Origin: Phytoactinopolyspora halotolerans
Lineage (GTDB): Bacteria; Actinomycetota; Actinomycetes; Jiangellales; Jiangellaceae
Assembly (NCBI RefSeq): GCF_010550675.1
Contig: NZ_JAAGOA010000004.1
Coordinates: forward strand, 186,001-250,000
Length of the DNA stretch: 64,000 nucleotides
Direction of reading: 5' to 3'
A program made the position numbers and the translations under genes. How positions within the stretch are numbered: the stretch's first letter is position 1; each line of letters opens with the position of its first letter. The notes under the pieces are model-generated. The model did not search any database and was not told the origin of the DNA. It was given only the letters and a program-made list of their open reading frames with translations. Positions 8,659 through 16,725 of the stretch are shown piece after piece.

Positions 8659-9243
8659 TCAGGCTCGGTTCAGGAAGCCGATCACCGTCGCGCCCCACCA
8701 GCTGATCTGGGAAGCGAGGGCGAGCACGATACCGGCCCGGACCAACCCGCGGGAGCGTCGGAACGCCGGCTGCGCCGACATCCTGCGCTGCACCCCGTTG
8801 GCGAGCACCCCGACCAGACCAGCGATGGCGACGAAGACCATCTTCGCTCGGGTAGCCGGCTGGGAGAGATCCGGCTCGAGGAATATCCCGGACAGCAGCA
8901 GGCCGCACAGCCCGAACCAAATCGGAATCGCCAGCGCACCGGCCGTGGCGACGACGTTCTCCAGGGACGTGTGGCCGAGCTGCCAGCGCAGCCCGAACCA
9001 GTCGACCACCAGCACACTGCCCAGCCCGGCGACCACACAGACTAGATGGACGAAGAGCGCGACGTCGCGGAGCGTCTCCGAGACGGGGACGACCTGACTG
9101 ACATAGACGACGGCGCCCACCGCGGCCAGCACGGCGACGCAGAGGAGGACGTCGGTGCGGGCCCGCGTCACCGGTGTGGTGTGTACCGATGTGGGCTGAC
9201 TACGAGCCGGCTCCAGGGCAAGCGGGGGCTTGTTCCAACTCAT
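8659..9243 (-). CDS. Uncharacterised integral membrane protein
   Basis: A 194-aa protein with about four to five hydrophobic helices (VLLCVAVLAAVGAVVYVSQV; VALFVHLVCVVAGLGSVLVV; TAGALAIPIWFGLCGLLLSG; MVFVAIAGLVGVLANGV; IVLALASQISWWGATVIGFL). I do not recognise a named family. The ATG at 9243 sits inside the end of the upstream gene (stop at 9200), a 44-bp overlap, with GAGG 8 nt before the ATG, so translation is probably coupled. That links it functionally to the membrane-anchored acidic protein encoded upstream. Confidence 0.8.
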   Translation of the reverse strand: MSWNKPPLALEPARSQPTSVHTTPVTRARTDVLLCVAVLAAVGAVVYVSQVVPVSETLRDVALFVHLVCVVAGLGSVLVVDWFGLRWQLGHTSLENVVATAGALAIPIWFGLCGLLLSGIFLEPDLSQPATRAKMVFVAIAGLVGVLANGVQRRMSAQPAFRRSRGLVRAGIVLALASQISWWGATVIGFLNRA

Positions 9244-10054
9244 CACGGGCCTCGTCGAAAGCGTTGATGTTGGTTGGTGCGTTCTCCCACGCCTCGACCC
9301 ACTTGTCTTGGGCCTCGTCCGCGGTCATGTGGCCGTCCGCGTGGTCGGCCATGGCGTGCAGGTGATCTTCCCAGTCGCCGATGGCGTCGCGAGCGGCGGC
9401 GACGGCCGCTTCGGTGCGTTCCGCCCGGACCAGGCACTGCTCGGCGTCGGCGGCCAGGTCCTGTGGAACGTCGGCCGCGGCGAGGTCGTCACATCCGGCC
9501 GTTCGCTCGTAGGTGGTGTGGACGGCGTCGAAACGCTCCAGGTCGTCCGGTCCGGCGAGGCGGGTGCGCTTCCATATCGCCCGGGTCTCTTCCTCGGTGT
9601 TCCGGCCGGCGAGCAGGTCGGTTCGGGCGTCGATGTGCTCGGTCCAATGCCCGACGCCGGTCTTCGCCTCGCTGACCACGGCCTCGCCGGCGGAGAGCTC
9701 GTCGGTACAGGCCTCGATCGCCTGCCTGGCTGCGCTGTCTGCGTTGTGGTCGGGCGTGGGATCGGTCGTCGGTTCCGCGGTGGTCTGCGTGTCGACGCCC
9801 TCATCGGCCTCCGCGGTTCCGTCGTTGTGGGCATGCTCCGCGTCGTCGTCGGCGGCGCCGTCGCCAGCGGCCCCGTCGTCGGTCGGCATGGTCGCCGCGG
9901 GCGGCTCGTCGTCGGTGGAGTCGTCGTTCGAGACCATGGCGATGGCCGTCCACCCCAGCAGCGGTATCGCGATGGCCATGGCGGAGATGGCGACGAGCCG
10001 CCCGGTGTTGGATCGGCGGCGTCGTCTGTGCCGACGGTGTCGGTTCCTGGGCAA
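9200..10054 (-). CDS. Hypothetical membrane-anchored acidic protein
   Basis: I do not recognise this protein. Read from TTG 10054 (GGAGGGGGG about 6-8 nt upstream) it has 284 aa. Residues 1-18 are a very basic Arg/His cytoplasmic stub. Residues 20-41 are one transmembrane helix, followed by an acidic Asp/Thr/Ala-rich linker (about 42-100). The rest is a charged alpha-helical domain with four cysteines (EACTDEL, AGCDDLA, AEQCLVR, PACPGAG). The cysteines could form disulfides outside the cell. ATGs at 10084 and 10123 are in frame but lack ribosome sites. It overlaps the downstream membrane protein gene by 44 bp. Confidence 0.7.
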   Translation of the reverse strand: MPRNRHRRHRRRRRSNTGRLVAISAMAIAIPLLGWTAIAMVSNDDSTDDEPPAATMPTDDGAAGDGAADDDAEHAHNDGTAEADEGVDTQTTAEPTTDPTPDHNADSAARQAIEACTDELSAGEAVVSEAKTGVGHWTEHIDARTDLLAGRNTEEETRAIWKRTRLAGPDDLERFDAVHTTYERTAGCDDLAAADVPQDLAADAEQCLVRAERTEAAVAAARDAIGDWEDHLHAMADHADGHMTADEAQDKWVEAWENAPTNINAFDEARDELEQAPACPGAGS

Positions 10055-10186
10055 GGTCCCCCCTCCCTGCGTGGTCCGGGGCATTCTTGCACAAACACGT
10101 AAATACTGGAAGAAAACGATCATCTCAGACACGTGCGTCGGCCATGCCGCGCGGAAACCGACTGGTGGCCCGGCCTCGGCATGCGC

Positions 10187-10192
10187 TAGACA
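10187..10192 (+). promoter_or_regulatory. Putative -10 hexamer of a leaderless promoter
   Basis: TAGACA ends 6 nt before the GTG at 10199. The start has no ribosome binding site. Confidence 0.45.
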
Positions 10193-10198
10193 GGGACG

Positions 10199-11428
10199 GT
10201 GGCAAACGATCTGAGCCTGCGTACCTGTACCCCTGATGACCTGCCCGAACTCCTGTCGCTGGTCTCGGCTGGATTCCTTCGCGACGCGCCGGACGACGAC
10301 GCGATCGAGGCCCGGCGCGACATCTTCGAGCCAGAACGTGTTCACGTAACCGTCGACCGGGACCGGCTCGTCGGTACGGCGGGTGTCTTGACCCGTGAGA
10401 TGACAATTCCGGGAGCGGTGACGCCGGCGGCGCACGTGACGGCCGTGGTCGTCGCGCCCACGCACCGACGGCGCGGAGTGCTGAGCCGCATGATGGCCGA
10501 GCAACTGCGTGCGGTGCGGGAGCGCGGCGACGAGCCGTTCGCCACGTTATGGGCGAGCGAGGGAGGCATCTACGGCCGCTTCGGTTACGGACTCGCCTCG
10601 TGGAACGTCGCGTATGAGATCGCCCCGCTGCAGACCGGCTTCCACGGCGACGCGCCGGCCGGGCGGCTCCGCCAGGGGGTGCCGGCGGAGCTGCGCAAGA
10701 CGCTCGCCGACATCCATGATCGCGCTCGGCCGCTGCGACCGGGTATCTCATCTCTGTCCGACGCGTGGTGGCGATACCGCACCCGGGATCCGGAGAACCG
10801 TCGGCAGGGGATGACGGCATCGCAGGCCGTGGTGTACGAGGGGGAGTCCGGTGCCGAAGGCTACGCGCTATGGCGGACCAAGGCCAGGTGGGCCGAGCGC
10901 GGTCCGGATGGTGAGGCGCACGTGGCCGAGGTGGTGGCCGCCACCGACGAGGCGTACCGGGCGTTGTGGCGGTTTGTGCTCTCGCTCGATCTGGTGCGCA
11001 CCGTGCGGTGTGACTTCGCCGCCGTGGATGAACCGCTGGCGCACCTCGTCACCAACTCGTACGCGCTCGGCGCATCGGTCCGTCCCGGCCTGTGGGTCCG
11101 GCTCGTCGACGTGCCGGCCGCGCTCGCCGCTCGCCGTTACGCGGCCCCGCTGGACGTGGTGGTGGAGGTCACCGATGACATGCTGCCGGAGAACGCCGGA
11201 CGATGGCGTCTCACGGGTGACCGTACATCAGCCTCCTGTGAGCCGACGACGGCCGGACCCGACCTCACGCTGGACGTCCGCGAACTCGGCGCGATCTACC
11301 TGGGTGGCACGCCACTGCATTCGCTCGCGGTGACCAGGAAGATCGTCGAGCATCGCCCTGGCGCGGCCGCGGCGGTGTCCGCCGCTTTCGGCTGGGACCG
11401 CGCTCCCTGGTCGCACGAGATGTTCTAG
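10199..11428 (+). CDS. eis: Eis-family GNAT N-acetyltransferase
   Basis: A 409-aa protein with the three-part Eis layout. An N-terminal GNAT domain has the acetyl-CoA loop VVVAPTHRRRGVLSRMM and the GRFGYGLASW segment. A second GNAT-like domain follows, then a C-terminal SCP2-like sterol-carrier fold (from about residue 300, including LDVRELGAIYLGG). The chain ends in Phe, as Eis proteins do; that terminal carboxylate acts in catalysis. Eis enzymes acetylate amines of aminoglycosides and of lysine side chains. The GTG start has TAGACA 6 nt upstream, indicating a leaderless mRNA. Whether it gives antibiotic resistance cannot be told. Confidence 0.93.
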   Translation: MANDLSLRTCTPDDLPELLSLVSAGFLRDAPDDDAIEARRDIFEPERVHVTVDRDRLVGTAGVLTREMTIPGAVTPAAHVTAVVVAPTHRRRGVLSRMMAEQLRAVRERGDEPFATLWASEGGIYGRFGYGLASWNVAYEIAPLQTGFHGDAPAGRLRQGVPAELRKTLADIHDRARPLRPGISSLSDAWWRYRTRDPENRRQGMTASQAVVYEGESGAEGYALWRTKARWAERGPDGEAHVAEVVAATDEAYRALWRFVLSLDLVRTVRCDFAAVDEPLAHLVTNSYALGASVRPGLWVRLVDVPAALAARRYAAPLDVVVEVTDDMLPENAGRWRLTGDRTSASCEPTTAGPDLTLDVRELGAIYLGGTPLHSLAVTRKIVEHRPGAAAAVSAAFGWDRAPWSHEMF

Positions 11429-11440
11429 CACACTAGGCCC

Positions 11441-11902
11441 GTGAACACGGTGGCAGAGTGGGGAACCGACGAGGCGCCGGCGTCGAGTCCTCCCGCTGGA
11501 GACGATTGGGTGGAGGCGCCGGATGCGCCGATGTGGGTCTTTCTTCCGGCTGTCTGGCCCCGCTCGCATCGCACCTGGGTTCGTCGGGAGCGGGACAGAG
11601 TTGTCACAACGTATGAGATGGATATCGACGGAAATGTCATCTCGAAGCGGGTGACATCGTGGACCGACGAGGACTACGCAGTTGAGGAAGAAGACAGCAA
11701 CGTGGCGCTCGCGGACGCTGGCCTTCCGGCACGACCCCCGGACCGAACGTGGTACCTGCGCTCACCGAGCGGGGTCGAGCAGCTCGACGACGTTCTCCGC
11801 CGGCTCATAGATGACGCGGACGCCAACAGCATCGAGCCATGGTGCAATTCAGAGTTCGTAGCTTTCGTCTCAAGACGGCTTCGCGAGACCTACCCATGGT
11901 GA
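11441..11902 (+). CDS. Hypothetical protein
   Basis: A 153-aa soluble protein that I do not recognise. It is Trp-rich (PMWVFLPAVWPRSHRTWVRR) and acidic, with a central strand-like pattern RVVTTYEMDIDGNVISKRVT and a helical C-terminus EFVAFVSRRLRETYPW. No signal peptide, membrane helix or known catalytic motif is evident. It begins 12 bp after the Eis-like gene on the same strand. A CACACT hexamer lies 6 nt before the GTG, so it may also be transcribed on its own as a leaderless message. Codon bias is similar to the neighbours. Confidence 0.65.
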   Translation: MNTVAEWGTDEAPASSPPAGDDWVEAPDAPMWVFLPAVWPRSHRTWVRRERDRVVTTYEMDIDGNVISKRVTSWTDEDYAVEEEDSNVALADAGLPARPPDRTWYLRSPSGVEQLDDVLRRLIDDADANSIEPWCNSEFVAFVSRRLRETYPW

Positions 11903-11986
11903 GAGATACGCCGGCGCTGACGGTCATCGCGATGGATTCGTCACCGAACGTGGTCGCGGGAGCGGCTCATGATGGCCGCCCGAAAC

Positions 11987-12391
11987 CTATACGGGTGCGG
12001 AGTCGGCGACCTTCGACGGCACGTCGTCGGCGCGCGTGACATCCCGGTACCACTGGATCTTGTTGCTGATGCGCTGCTGCTGCGTATTGAGGTGCGCGAT
12101 CTTCTCCTGCACCGTCGCGTCGTGCTGTTCCAGCAGCGCGATCCGCTCTGGGATGGTGTCGTCGCCGTTGCGGCACAGCTCGGCGAACCGCAGCATATCC
12201 GCGATCGGCATGCCCGTGTCCCGCAGGCACTGCACCATGCCGAGCCAGCCCAGGTCATCGTCGTCGTAGGTACGACGTCCGCCGGAGGTACGGGCGATGT
12301 CCCCGAGCAGACCGATGCGCTCGTAATACCGCAAGGTGTCCAGGCTGAAGCCGGTCTTGGCTGCCACCTGCGAAGGCGTGTATGTGGCCAT
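11987..12391 (-). CDS. MerR-family transcriptional regulator (AdhR/NmlR-like)
   Basis: A 134-aa protein. Residues 3-70 are the MerR winged helix (YTPSQVAAKTGFSLDTLRYY, then ERIGLLG and GRRTYDDDDLGWL), followed by a long dimerisation coiled coil (about 80-118). Cys55 in MVQCLRDTGMPI and Cys73 could serve in thiol sensing as in AdhR/NmlR-type regulators; this is inference. The ATG at 12391 is 7 nt from a -10 of a promoter with a 19-bp spacer holding the palindrome ACCTGGAG/CTCCAGGT, so it should autoregulate. The same promoter precedes the aldo/keto reductase gene at 13776. Confidence 0.92.
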   Translation of the reverse strand: MATYTPSQVAAKTGFSLDTLRYYERIGLLGDIARTSGGRRTYDDDDLGWLGMVQCLRDTGMPIADMLRFAELCRNGDDTIPERIALLEQHDATVQEKIAHLNTQQQRISNKIQWYRDVTRADDVPSKVADSAPV

Positions 12392-12398
12392 GGCGACC

Positions 12399-12429
12399 AG
12401 CTTGCCACCTGGAGTGCGCTCCAGGTCAA
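12399..12429 (-). promoter_or_regulatory. MerR-type promoter of the merR-like gene
   Basis: On the minus strand, -35 TTGACC (12424-12429) and -10 CAAGCT (12399-12404) are separated by 19 bp, the over-long spacer typical of MerR-regulated promoters. The spacer carries the dyad ACCTGGAG/CTCCAGGT (12407-12426). The -10 lies 7 nt before the ATG at 12391, so the message would be leaderless. Confidence 0.7.
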
Positions 12430-12555
12430 GGTCCAGTCCACGGGCAACGACGGAGTATCGGACGGTGCGGCCGCAATCGGGTGCTGGTGGCGGGGACGCG
12501 ACAGCCGTGCCGGCACCGCCCCTCGACGGAAAGCACCTGCAGTGCGCCACAGACC

Positions 12556-13077
12556 TCATGGCAGCGGGCACTCGAACACGCGCCAACAGATGTCGTTCCG
12601 TCGCCGTTGGTCCTCGATGACCACGTCACGGATCGCTTCGGGGAGCTGCTCGCGTTGCCACGCACACTCGAGGCGACCGGCACAATCCTCAGCCTCCGCG
12701 GCCCCAGCGCGAGCCGCCTTGATGGCGTAAGCTGCCGCTCCGAGGTTGTGCTCGGCGACGTGCGCCACGCATGCGGCTTGACCTGCGGCGTAGGCGGCAT
12801 GCCGAGCCGCTCCCGTCAACTCCCGCGCCGCCCCCATCGCATGGCCACCCGCCGCACGGGAGGCCATCATCGTCATCGACCCTTGCGCCCAGGCACGAAT
12901 CGACTCGATCGCTTCACGAGGTCTCGTGTCCGAAGGGCATTCAGCCTCGAAGAAGTGCAACACGTGTTCGGCACACGCCGCTGCCCATAGCCCATGCAGG
13001 CGATGGTCGGCGTCGGTGAGCAGGCCTCCTCTGCGAATCGTGATGAGGCGAGGGTCGCGCTCCCTGGGGAGGATCAC
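12556..13077 (-). CDS. Imm5-like putative immunity protein
   Basis: A 173-aa all-alpha, Ala/His-rich protein that resembles the actinobacterial Imm5-like 'putative immunity protein' family. It shares the N-terminal HRLHGLWAAACAEHVLHFFE, then RPREAIESIRAWAQG, MASRAAGGHAMGAARE, an Ala-rich region containing AGQAACVAHVAEHNLGAAAY, and the ending WQREQLPEAIRDVV. The family name comes from linkage to polymorphic toxins, but no toxin gene is near this copy, so its role here is open. The GTG at 13077 has TACCCT (complement of 13084-13089) 6 nt upstream, suggesting leaderless expression. Confidence 0.75.
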   Translation of the reverse strand: MILPRERDPRLITIRRGGLLTDADHRLHGLWAAACAEHVLHFFEAECPSDTRPREAIESIRAWAQGSMTMMASRAAGGHAMGAARELTGAARHAAYAAGQAACVAHVAEHNLGAAAYAIKAARAGAAEAEDCAGRLECAWQREQLPEAIRDVVIEDQRRRNDICWRVFECPLP

Positions 13078-13083
13078 GATCCA

Positions 13084-13089
13084 AGGGTA
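13084..13089 (-). promoter_or_regulatory. Putative -10 hexamer of a leaderless promoter
   Basis: TACCCT on the minus strand ends 6 nt before the GTG at 13077 of the Imm5-like gene. Confidence 0.4.
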
Positions 13090-13700
13090 GGGCGCGTCGG
13101 CGGGTGCTCCGAGAGTGCTGTCCGCCGAACGAAGGGTGCGGGAGCGACGTCATCGAAAGAGCACAACCGCGACTGGAAAGCGACGGGCCGCTCGAATGTC
13201 GGCAAGAGATCTGCACCCGTCCGCTGGGCGTCCAGACCTTCGACCGCGCGCATGACGGGAGAGGGGTGGTTGATGGTGACGGTGGTGTGCACACGGCCAG
13301 CAGGCGATGGCGGCGGTGTGGATCTCGGACGAACGTAGCCAAGGCGCGGAGGTGGGCAGAGGTCAGGCGGGGGTGGGCAGAACGAGACCGACTGTGTGAT
13401 CTGTCGTGGGGGTTCTGGTGGGTGCGACGGCTTGCGTGTGCGGTCGTGGTGGTTCTGGCCGCACAGAGCGGCTGGGAGTCGCACGAGTGATCGCACGACC
13501 TGCCAGGGCGTGGTTTCTGCGGTCGGCATTCACGCGGCCGTTGGCACGACCGCGATGAAGCTGGCTCATCCTCACATGACCGTCCACACGAGCCGACGGA
13601 ATCGGCTCGTTGTCACACGACAACCCGCACGGCGGCCGGGAGTCGATCCGTCACGGCCGGGCTCGGGAGCGTGCAGGGGCGAGCGGAGGGAGAGATTCCC
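13090..13700. other. Long intergenic region without a convincing gene
   Basis: About 0.6 kb with several open frames on both strands, but none shows actinobacterial coding bias, a family match or a ribosome site. The right half (13479-13640) is rich in GCACGAC/CACACGAC motifs. It resembles, in order and spacing, the spacer at 24150-24310, suggesting a diverged non-coding repeat. Confidence 0.5.
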
Positions 13701-13708
13701 ATGCTGGC

Positions 13709-13739
13709 TTGACCTGGAGCGCACTCCAGCAACGAAGCT
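13709..13739 (+). promoter_or_regulatory. MerR-type promoter of the aldo/keto reductase gene
   Basis: -35 TTGACC (13709-13714) and -10 GAAGCT (13734-13739) have a 19-bp spacer containing TGGAG/CTCCA dyad symmetry. The stretch from -35 through TGGAGCGCACTCCAG is identical to the promoter of the merR-like gene at 12391, strong evidence of a shared regulator. A 36-nt leader with GAGGAGGA follows. Confidence 0.7.
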
Positions 13740-13775
13740 AATGCTGACCCACGCAGACCATCGAGGAGGACAGAC

Positions 13776-14720
13776 GTGGAGAAGCTCAACGTGGCGCTGG
13801 GGACGATGCACTTCGGCACCAAAGTGCCCGAGGACGAGTCGCGTGATCTGCTCGACCGGTTCGTCGACGCGGGCGGCACAATGCTCGACACCGCCGACTG
13901 CTACTCGTTCTGGCAGAGCGAGACGGGGTTCGGAGGCCAGAGCGAGGAGGTGATCGGCCGCTGGCTGGCCGACCGCCCGGGCATGCGCGAGCGCGTGTAC
14001 ATCAGCACCAAGGTGGGCGCCGAGCCGACCGTCGTCGGCGGGTTCCCCGAGCACAAACAGGGCCTCTCGGCGGACAGCATCGCCCGCGGGATCGAAGGCA
14101 GCCTGAAGCGGCTCGGCGTGGATCGGGTCGACCTGTACTGGGCGCACATGGAGGACCGGTCCGCGGACCTGGCCGAGACGGTGGACGCGTTCGGCGAGCT
14201 GGTCCGCGCCGGAACCGTGGACCGGCTGGGGGTGTCGAACCACCCGCTGTGGATGGTGGAGCGTGCGCGGCAGCTTGCCCGGGCGCACGGCCAGGCCGGA
14301 TACACCGCCATCCAGCACAGCTACTCGTACCTTCAGCAGCGCCCTGGCACCAGGATCGAGGGCAAGGTTCACCGCTTCGGCAACCTCACCGACGACATGC
14401 TCGATTACGTCGACAGCCACGACGACATGTGGGCGTGGGCCTACACGCCGCTGCTGGAGGGCGCTTACAGCAAGCCGGAACGCCTGCACGAGGTGTACGA
14501 CCACCCGGGCACGACGCGGCGACTCGCCGCGCTGGACGAGGTGGCGGCCGAACTCGGTGCCACCCGCAACCAGGTGGTGCTCGCCTGGCTGATCGGCGGC
14601 ACGCCGTCGATCACGCCGATCGTCGGGGTCAGCAACGCCGCGCAGCTCGACGAGGCGATGGCCGGTGTGTCGCTGACGCTCAGCGCGGATCAGCGGGCAC
14701 GGCTGGACGCCGCCGGCTGA
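13776..14720 (+). CDS. Aldo/keto reductase
   Basis: A 314-aa (beta/alpha)8 NADPH-dependent oxidoreductase of the aldo/keto reductase superfamily, reducing carbonyls to alcohols in the cytoplasm. The catalytic tetrad is visible: Asp and Tyr in LDTADCYSFW (residues 37-46), Lys in YISTKVG and His in LYWAHMED. The cofactor-binding C-terminal part includes GVSNAAQLDEAM. The GTG start is preceded by GAGGAGGA. The upstream MerR-type promoter suggests induction by a reactive aldehyde or similar electrophile through the MerR protein encoded at 11987-12391; the actual substrate is unknown. Confidence 0.93.
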   Translation: MEKLNVALGTMHFGTKVPEDESRDLLDRFVDAGGTMLDTADCYSFWQSETGFGGQSEEVIGRWLADRPGMRERVYISTKVGAEPTVVGGFPEHKQGLSADSIARGIEGSLKRLGVDRVDLYWAHMEDRSADLAETVDAFGELVRAGTVDRLGVSNHPLWMVERARQLARAHGQAGYTAIQHSYSYLQQRPGTRIEGKVHRFGNLTDDMLDYVDSHDDMWAWAYTPLLEGAYSKPERLHEVYDHPGTTRRLAALDEVAAELGATRNQVVLAWLIGGTPSITPIVGVSNAAQLDEAMAGVSLTLSADQRARLDAAG

Positions 14721-14799
14721 CGGGTCGTGCCCGGTGCGGGCCGCGGGCCGGTCGGGCGCGCCAAGGTCCGCGGTGATGATCGACAAGCCGGACATGGTC

Positions 14800-14805
14800 T
14801 AGCGT
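14800..14805 (+). promoter_or_regulatory. Putative -10 hexamer of a leaderless promoter
   Basis: TAGCGT ends 6 nt before the ATG at 14812. Confidence 0.4.
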
Positions 14806-14811
14806 AGGTGC

Positions 14812-15681
14812 ATGTCGTCCATCCTGGTCCCCTATCACCTCGATGAGTACCGGCCCACGCTTGACGTGCCGATCGAGCCGGACACCACCGTCACGGTCGA
14901 CTTCAGCGTCGCCGAGGAGGACACCTGGGCCCGGATGGGCCTGTTGTACCAGCGCGTCGCGGACGCTGTGGCGGCCGACGTCCAGGCGGGCGGGCGCGCG
15001 ACCGTGCTCTCCGGCGACTGCACCACGTCACTCGGGGTGGTCGCCGGGCTGCAACGCACCGGGCTCGATCCGGCGATCGTCTGGTTCGACGGCCACGGCG
15101 ACGTGCAGACCTTGGAGACCACCACATCCGGGTATCTCGGCGGGATGCCGTTGCGCATGCTGATGGGTTACCGGCCCGAGCTCATCGCGGACGAGCTCGG
15201 GCTGCGGCCGGTCGCCGAGGACCGCGTCGTCCTGGTCGACGCGCGGGATCTGGACCATGCGGAGATCGAGTACCTGCACGAGTCGGCTGTCGCCCGGCGC
15301 GGCGTGTATGACTTCGCCATCCACTCGTTCGGCGGTGGCGGCGATGACGGCGTGGACAGCGGAGGCAGCGGAGGCAGCGGAGGCAGCGGAGACGGCCACG
15401 CAGTCGCCGCCGCCGATCCGGCCGAGTTGCTCCCGGACGGGCCGATCTACCTCCACCTCGACCTCGACGTCGTCGACCCGAGCGACCTGCCTGATCTGTT
15501 GTTTCCAGCCCCGGGTGGCCCGGGGCTGGACGCGGTGCTCTCGGCGGTGCACCGGATCGTGGAGGTCGGCCAGGTGGTGGGGATCGGTATCGGTTGCACC
15601 TGGCAGCCGAACCATGGCAGCGCGGAGCGGATCGGGACGCGGCTGTCCGAGGCGCTCGACCTCGAGCATCGGGCGGGCTGA
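14812..15681 (+). CDS. Arginase-fold (ureohydrolase) family protein
   Basis: A 289-aa protein with the arginase/agmatinase fold. Metal-site motifs are WFDGHGDVQT (the DxHxD site) and LHLDLDVVDPSDLP (DxD site). The first motif, normally GGDHS, reads SGDCTTS, so the usual His ligand is Cys, as in an uncharacterised actinobacterial subgroup. True arginase activity is therefore doubtful. A Gly/Ser linker with three exact GGAGGCAGC repeats (15361-15387) interrupts the region before the second metal motif. It stands alone, 91 bp after the aldo/keto reductase gene, with its own likely leaderless promoter. Confidence 0.85.
   Translation: MSSILVPYHLDEYRPTLDVPIEPDTTVTVDFSVAEEDTWARMGLLYQRVADAVAADVQAGGRATVLSGDCTTSLGVVAGLQRTGLDPAIVWFDGHGDVQTLETTTSGYLGGMPLRMLMGYRPELIADELGLRPVAEDRVVLVDARDLDHAEIEYLHESAVARRGVYDFAIHSFGGGGDDGVDSGGSGGSGGSGDGHAVAAADPAELLPDGPIYLHLDLDVVDPSDLPDLLFPAPGGPGLDAVLSAVHRIVEVGQVVGIGIGCTWQPNHGSAERIGTRLSEALDLEHRAG
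15361..15387 (+). repeat. Tandem repeat, 9 bp x 3 (GGAGGCAGC)
   Basis: Three exact in-frame copies encode Gly-Gly-Ser units in the arginase-fold gene. The likely result is a flexible loop on the protein surface with slippage-prone length. Confidence 0.85.
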
Positions 15682-15702
15682 ACGCGTCGACGGCGCGGGA
15701 CC

Positions 15703-16725
15703 TCACGCGAGCGTGCGGGCCGGCAGCATCGCCTCGATTCGGCTGTGGGTGTTGGCGCCGACCAAACGGGGGAGTGCCGCGGTCAGACTCAGCCGCGCCT
15801 GATGCTGCTGGGCCGTGAACCGTGCCGAGAGCTCCCCCATCGCCAGCAGCGTCGCGGCCGGCGGCGGGTCGTCGTCGAGCATCTGCTGTGCGAATGAGCG
15901 CAATGCCGCGCTCTGGACTTCGCCGTCCTGGAAGTCGCCGAGCACGTCCTGGACCCGCTTGAGTCTCTTGACGACGGACCGATGCTTGCCGGGTGCGCAG
16001 ACCGGCTCGAACACCTCCAGGATGTATCGCAGCTCCTTGCAGCGTTTGCGGAGGGCATGGATCTGTTCGGCGGGGGAGTCCGGGGTGATGACCTGGGCCC
16101 GGCGGAGCACCCGTTTGTAGGCGTGGCGGACCCGGTCGGCGGCGAGGTGCTCGACCGTCACCGGCGCCGACCGTGACCGCTGGCCGGCCGGGTCCGCCGA
16201 CGCGTCCATGCCGGCCCGACCGTCGACCACAGCGGTCAGTGCCGTGCGCCAGTTGCGGCACAAGGAGCTGAACCGCTGGGAGCGTAGTCCACGCACCAGC
16301 GACCGTCGGCTCTTGCTGCGTTGCCGGCGCACGTGCTCGGCGAACGGGTCCAGGTCGTCTCCTTCGGCTCCGACCAGCCACTCCGCCAGGTCGTTCAGCC
16401 GCAGCAGGTAGACGTCGAGGTCACGGGTCGGGGTGGTGAGATCGCCCAGCCACTTGAACCGGGGCGCATAGCGTTCGGCGAGCGGCGCCGGGAGCACATC
16501 TCCGGCGAGTTTGATCAGCGATCGGGTGCGCCGCACCGCGACTCTCAGATCGTGCAGGAACTCTGGGTCGCGATCCTCGATCGTTCCCGGCACGTTGTGC
16601 TCGATCGTGTCGAGAAACCCGAGCAGGGCGGTGGCGACGGCGACGTCCGCGGTCATGCCGGGCGTGATCCGGCGGACCGGCACGTCGCCTTCGGGCGACT
16701 GCGCCGGCGCGATGGGCGTGGTCAT
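15703..16725 (-). CDS. CHAD domain-containing protein
   Basis: A 340-aa alpha-helical protein. The CHAD signature is a set of regularly placed basic and histidine residues: EFLHDLRVAVRRTRSLIKLA, then RDLDVYLLRL in the first helical half, and HALRKRCKELRYILEVFEPV, then RVQDVLGDFQDGEVQ in the second. CHAD domains bind inorganic polyphosphate, so association with polyphosphate granules is the likely role. The start is ATG 16725 (MTTPIAPAQ); the frame is open to 16797 but the extra 24 residues look non-coding. Its stop at 15703 faces the stop of the arginase-fold gene. Confidence 0.9.
   Translation of the reverse strand: MTTPIAPAQSPEGDVPVRRITPGMTADVAVATALLGFLDTIEHNVPGTIEDRDPEFLHDLRVAVRRTRSLIKLAGDVLPAPLAERYAPRFKWLGDLTTPTRDLDVYLLRLNDLAEWLVGAEGDDLDPFAEHVRRQRSKSRRSLVRGLRSQRFSSLCRNWRTALTAVVDGRAGMDASADPAGQRSRSAPVTVEHLAADRVRHAYKRVLRRAQVITPDSPAEQIHALRKRCKELRYILEVFEPVCAPGKHRSVVKRLKRVQDVLGDFQDGEVQSAALRSFAQQMLDDDPPPAATLLAMGELSARFTAQQHQARLSLTAALPRLVGANTHSRIEAMLPARTLA

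Noticed and set aside
13074-13529. Possible gene in the 13.1-13.7 kb region
   Set aside because: Several overlapping frames on both strands, none with a ribosome site, coding bias or recognisable domain.
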